Positions 61,496 to 64,000 of a stretch of DNA of 64,000 nucleotides are shown here, in pieces. The notes below the pieces were generated by a model that ran no database searches, was not told the origin of the DNA, and saw only the letters and a program-made list of their open reading frames with translations. Position 1 is the stretch's first letter, and each line of letters begins with the position of its first letter. The position numbers were made by a program, and so were the translations under genes. Origin of the DNA: Denitratimonas sp037478135 (lineage in GTDB: Bacteria > Pseudomonadota > Gammaproteobacteria > Xanthomonadales > Xanthomonadaceae); the NCBI RefSeq assembly GCF_037478135.1, contig NZ_JBBHDV010000002.1, positions 277,506-341,505 on the forward strand, in the 5' to 3' direction.

Positions 61496-61571
<76 letters not shown>

Positions 61572-61579
61572 GACAAGTC

Positions 61580-61604
61580 GAAACCCCGGTTCCGCCGGGG
61601 TTTC
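61580..61604 (+). terminator. Hairpin after tRNA-Gly, possible terminator
   Basis: A 10-bp stem GAAACCCCGG / CCGGGGTTTC with a TTCCG loop. The T-run is short, so it may be a weak terminator or a processing signal between the two tRNAs. Confidence 0.5.
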
Positions 61605-61678
61605 GCATTTCCGGATACCGGTTACGCCCATGGCGGGCAGGCATCCGACGAAGCCACCACGCTTCGCAACGCCTCAGG

Positions 61679-61752
61679 GGCCTGATGGCAGAGTGGTTAT
61701 GCAGCGGCCTGCAAAGCCGTGTACGCCGGTTCGATTCCGACTCAGGCCTCCA
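61679..61752 (+). tRNA. tRNA-Cys (anticodon GCA)
   Basis: 74 nt with CCA. Acceptor GGCCTGA / TCAGGCC, short D-arm GGCAGAGTGGTTATGC, anticodon GCA in CTGCAAAG, T-arm CGGTTCGATTCCG. Confidence 0.97.
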
Positions 61753-61785
61753 AATCGAGATACCGGGACATCCCGGAACATCATC

Positions 61786-61811
61786 AAACCCCGCTACTGG
61801 CGGGGTTTTTT
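61786..61811 (+). terminator. Terminator after tRNA-Cys
   Basis: CCCCGC-TACTG-GCGGGG stem with AAA before and TTTTTT after. A second hairpin CCGGGA / TCCCGG precedes it at 61763-61776. The rest of 61812-62012 shows no convincing gene; a 25-codon frame at 61905-61982 has no ribosome site. Confidence 0.88.
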
Positions 61812-62012
61812 GTTGTCTGCGCTGTAGTGGGAGGCAGGCCAGCTGGTCTGCGAAATCTTCTGGTTGGGGGCAAAAATGCTTCGGCATTCACCGGTGTTGA
61901 AACGATGAAGCAGCCGTACGTGGTGTGGTGGGCCGCCGAGCCGCAGCTGTGCATTATCCGTGTTGCGAGCGATGCCCTATGATCGGCGGCCCCACGTCAC
62001 GAGATCACCCTG

Positions 62013-62369
62013 ATGAGTCCATCGCCCATTCATCGCCATGACATCGGCCCGCGCATGTCCGAAGCGGTGGTGCACAACGGTGTGGTGTATCTCTCCGGTC
62101 AGGTGGCCGAGAGTCCGGGCCTGGATGTCGCCGGCCAGACCCGGCAGGCGTTGGAGCAGGTGGACGCATTGCTGCACGCTGTCGGAAGCAGCCGCGAGCG
62201 CGTACTGCGGGCCGAAATCCTGCTGTCGGATATCAACGACTTCTCCGAAATGAATGCGGTTTGGGACGCGTGGGTCTTGGCCGGCCAGACACCGGCGCGA
62301 GCGACCTTCCAGGCGGCCTTGGCCGATCCTGACTGGAAGGTGGAAATCATCATCACTGCAGCGCTCTGA
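62013..62369 (+). CDS. RidA/YjgF-family enamine/imine deaminase
   Basis: 118 residues. Removes reactive 2-aminoacrylate-type imines; family positions include VVYLSGQVAESPGLDVAGQT and VLRAEILLSDINDFSEMNAV, with the key Arg in TPARATFQAALADPDWKVEI. Cytosolic trimer. The ATG at 62013 follows GATCACCCTG. The 16-nt gap to the next gene suggests joint expression. Confidence 0.9.
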   Translation: MSPSPIHRHDIGPRMSEAVVHNGVVYLSGQVAESPGLDVAGQTRQALEQVDALLHAVGSSRERVLRAEILLSDINDFSEMNAVWDAWVLAGQTPARATFQAALADPDWKVEIIITAAL

Positions 62370-62384
62370 TCAGGACTTCTTGAG

Positions 62385-62741
62385 ATGAGCCGTCTGCTGA
62401 TGAACCTGCGGCATGCGCCCGAGGATGAGGTCGAGGAGGTGCGTGCGCTGTTGCGCGAACACGGCATCGATTTCTACGAGACACAAGCCGGGCGCTGGCG
62501 TATTTCACTGGCCGGGATCTGGGTGGAAGAACAGGACTACGAGGCCGCGCGACGCCAATTCGACGCCTACCAGCGTGAGCGTCAGGTGCGGGTGCGCGCC
62601 GAACTTGCCCGGCAACGGGAAAGCGGTGAAGCGCCGGGCGTGATCGACAGTTTGCGCGCCAACCCGCTGGGTTTCGGGCTGGCGCTGGTGGTGATCATCG
62701 GCATTGTGGTGCTGATGGCGTGGCCGTATTTCGGCTGGTGA
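62385..62741 (+). CDS. DUF6164 family protein with a C-terminal membrane helix
   Basis: 118 residues. N-terminal cytoplasmic domain LRHAPEDEVEEVRALLREHG and YETQAGRWRISLAGIWVEEQ, a charged middle (YQRERQVRVRAELARQRE), then one transmembrane helix (about 96-114) ending WPYFGW. The pattern fits DUF6164, function unknown. GAGATG precedes the ATG. Confidence 0.78.
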   Translation: MSRLLMNLRHAPEDEVEEVRALLREHGIDFYETQAGRWRISLAGIWVEEQDYEAARRQFDAYQRERQVRVRAELARQRESGEAPGVIDSLRANPLGFGLALVVIIGIVVLMAWPYFGW

Positions 62742-62818
62742 TTGCCGCCGTTGAGCCAGTGTGACGGGGTGTCACGGCAGCGCCAGGTTCCGGGTCAGAG
62801 GCCGACACAGGTGGGGTT

Positions 62819-63727
62819 TCAGTCTACGGAAGGGCTGCTGCCATGCTGTTGCAGGCGTGCGGCGATCAGCGCGTCCTTTTCCGACCACAGGCTGTTGAGC
62901 CAGCGCTGGCAGCGCGCGCGATAGTGGCTGTCGACTTCGTAATTGCCGCCGTCGGCCAGATCTTCCGGCACTTCGCGCGCGGTCATGTGGATCTCGATAT
63001 GGCGCAGGCGTCCGGCCATCAGGTCGGCCAGTGACGGTTGCGGATCCAGATAGACCAGGGTCAGATCCAGCACCACCCTGAGCTTGCCGGCCATCGCGTC
63101 CAGCACCGCCGCCGCACCGCCGGCGCGCGGTCGCAGCAGGTGCTGGTAGGGCGGTTTCTGGCGCGCGTGCTTTTCCGCCGTGAAGCGAGTGCCTTCGACG
63201 AAATTCATGATTGAAACAGGCACTGTTGCGAACTTGGCGCAGGCGGCGCGCGTGGCGTCCAGATCGCGCCCGCGCAGTTCCGGACGGCGCGCCAGCTCGG
63301 CCTGCGAATGGCGACGCATGAACGGGAAATCCAGCGCCCACCAGGCCAGCCCCAGCACCGGTACCCAGATCAGCTGCTGCTTGAGGAAGAAGCGCAGCAG
63401 CGGAATGCGCCGGTTGAACACCGCCTGCAGCACCGGGATATCGCACCAGCTGCGGTGGTTGCACAGCACCAGATAGCAGCCTTCCGGATCCAGTTCGGCT
63501 TCGCCGTGCAGGGTGATTTTGGTCGGGGTGAAGGCGCGGATCATCGCCGAGTTCAGCCCGATCCAGGATTCGGCCAGACGCGTCAACCACTGCGAGATCC
63601 GCATGCGCGCTCCGGCAAACGGCAACGCCAGTTTCACCAGCGAAAGCAGCAGCAGCGGCGTAGTGTGGAGCAGGGTGTTGAGCCCGATCAGGGTAGTGGC
63701 GAAGGCGATGCGGAGGAAGGCGGGCAT
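62819..63727 (-). CDS. PlsC-like acyltransferase (YihG-type)
   Basis: 302 residues. N-terminal hydrophobic helix (about 5-30), then the acyltransferase motif LVLCNHRSWCDIPVLQAVF (HX4D), the second motif NFVEGTRFTAEKHARQKPPY, and a third block LDLTLVYLDPQPSL. Lysophospholipid or related acyl transfer at the inner membrane; in YihG proteins the acceptor is lysophosphatidyl lipid. Ends near 62819 with no terminator seen. Confidence 0.86.
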   Translation of the reverse strand: MPAFLRIAFATTLIGLNTLLHTTPLLLLSLVKLALPFAGARMRISQWLTRLAESWIGLNSAMIRAFTPTKITLHGEAELDPEGCYLVLCNHRSWCDIPVLQAVFNRRIPLLRFFLKQQLIWVPVLGLAWWALDFPFMRRHSQAELARRPELRGRDLDATRAACAKFATVPVSIMNFVEGTRFTAEKHARQKPPYQHLLRPRAGGAAAVLDAMAGKLRVVLDLTLVYLDPQPSLADLMAGRLRHIEIHMTAREVPEDLADGGNYEVDSHYRARCQRWLNSLWSEKDALIAARLQQHGSSPSVD

Positions 63728-63762
63728 GGAATTCCGGAGCGTGACGGAAAGGTGGTGGCCCG

Positions 63763-63849
63763 TGGTGCCCGGAGCGGGAATCGAACCCGCATGGCCTTGC
63801 GGCCGAGGGATTTTAAGTCCCTTGCGTATACCAGTTTCGCCATCCGGGC
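63763..63849 (-). tRNA. tRNA-Leu (anticodon TAA)
   Basis: 87 nt with CCA. Acceptor GCCCGGA / TCCGGGC, anticodon TAA in CTTAAAAT, a long variable arm (CGGCCGCAAGGCC), T-arm GGGTTCGATTCCC. Class II type as expected for Leu. Confidence 0.96.
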
Positions 63850-63903
63850 GGAGGGCCGACGCATAGGATAGAGGTTGCTGGGCTGCTTGCGGTGCTTGCG
63901 GGT

Positions 63904-64000
63904 ATCGATCTGGTCATGGATCAGGTCATGGATCAGGTCATGGATCAGGTCATGGATCAGGTCATGGATCAGGTCATGGATCAGGTCATGGATCAGGTCA
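63904..64000. repeat. 12-bp tandem repeat (continues past the window)
   Basis: Unit ATGGATCAGGTC repeats perfectly from 63916 to the edge, about seven copies, preceded by one degenerate copy (ATCGATCTGGTC) at 63904. On the plus strand all three frames are stop-free, giving (MDQV), (WIRS) or (GSGH) repeats; each unit holds a GATC. Confidence 0.95.

Noticed and set aside
61905..61982. A 25-codon frame just before the RidA gene, considered as a leader peptide.
   Set aside because: No ribosome site and no run of regulatory codons; best left unassigned.
63904..64000. CRISPR array at the right edge.
   Set aside because: The 12-bp unit repeats with no spacers and is far shorter than a CRISPR repeat.

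Overview
The window is one contiguous piece of a GC-rich gammaproteobacterial chromosome, most likely from the order Lysobacterales (Xanthomonadales). The signs are the block kdsD-kdsC-lptC-lptA-lptB-rpoN-hpf-ptsN-hprK-rapZ, an HPr kinase/phosphatase in a Gram-negative genome, a very large TonB-dependent receptor beside a secreted S9 peptidase, many GTG starts, and a dense layout in which neighbouring genes often share four bases (GTGA or ATGA). I see no phage, transposase, insertion sequence, CRISPR array or replication origin. This is almost entirely core genome, and genus or species cannot be named from the sequence alone.

Layout. 1-4.2 kb: a translationally coupled surface-polysaccharide operon (WbpM-like dehydratase, galU, an LtaS-like sulfatase-family transferase, tadA). 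4.3-9.3 kb: orn, rsxB with an RnfA-like membrane protein, metG, and a divergent apbC. 9.4-14.6 kb: secreted S9 peptidase and a 966-residue TonB receptor. 14.7-22.6 kb: the LPS-transport/Kdo/sigma-54/nitrogen-PTS block on the minus strand. 22.7-30.3 kb: ibaG-murA, dodecin, a DUF3108 protein, purN-purM, then DUF2066-perM-hda. 30.4-39.9 kb: an Ada-like alkyltransferase homologue, rhomboid protease, RNase R, RlmB, glutathione peroxidase, and an ABC exporter coupled to a TerB-like protein. 40-47 kb: class I fumarase, tRNA-Glu and tRNA-Ala, DUF1249, and the divergent pair ppsR/ppsA. 47-52 kb: slyX, a DUF2058 protein, an unnamed secreted protein, asnS with two small genes, iscA, and sugE behind a probable guanidine-II riboswitch. 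52-57.5 kb: rpsF-rpsR-rplI, dnaB-alr, a Smr-domain protein and a low-molecular-weight phosphatase. 57.5-64 kb: an NHL-repeat protein, uvrC-pgsA, tRNA-Gly and tRNA-Cys, RidA, a DUF6164 protein, a PlsC-like acyltransferase, tRNA-Leu, and a 12-bp tandem repeat that runs off the right edge.

How the genes work together. Two envelope programmes dominate: polysaccharide precursor supply and decoration at the left end, and Kdo synthesis plus LPS export (kdsD, kdsC, lptC, lptA, lptB) next to the sigma-54/PTS-Ntr regulators. murA sits across a divergent promoter region from kdsD, so peptidoglycan and LPS first steps are neighbours. A second theme is RNA and replication housekeeping (orn, tadA, rnr, rlmB, hda, dnaB, ribosomal proteins, aminoacyl-tRNA synthetases, five tRNAs).

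The most interesting non-coding signal is a pair of short hairpins with ACGA and ACGG loops directly upstream of sugE, which fits the guanidine-II (mini-ykkC) riboswitch. The most unusual protein signals are a six-helix RnfA-like protein that lacks the cluster-ligand cysteines and lies beside RsxB, an RNase R with an Ala/Lys-rich N-terminal tail, a cysteine-less thioredoxin-fold/NHL protein, and the 12-bp repeat at the right edge.
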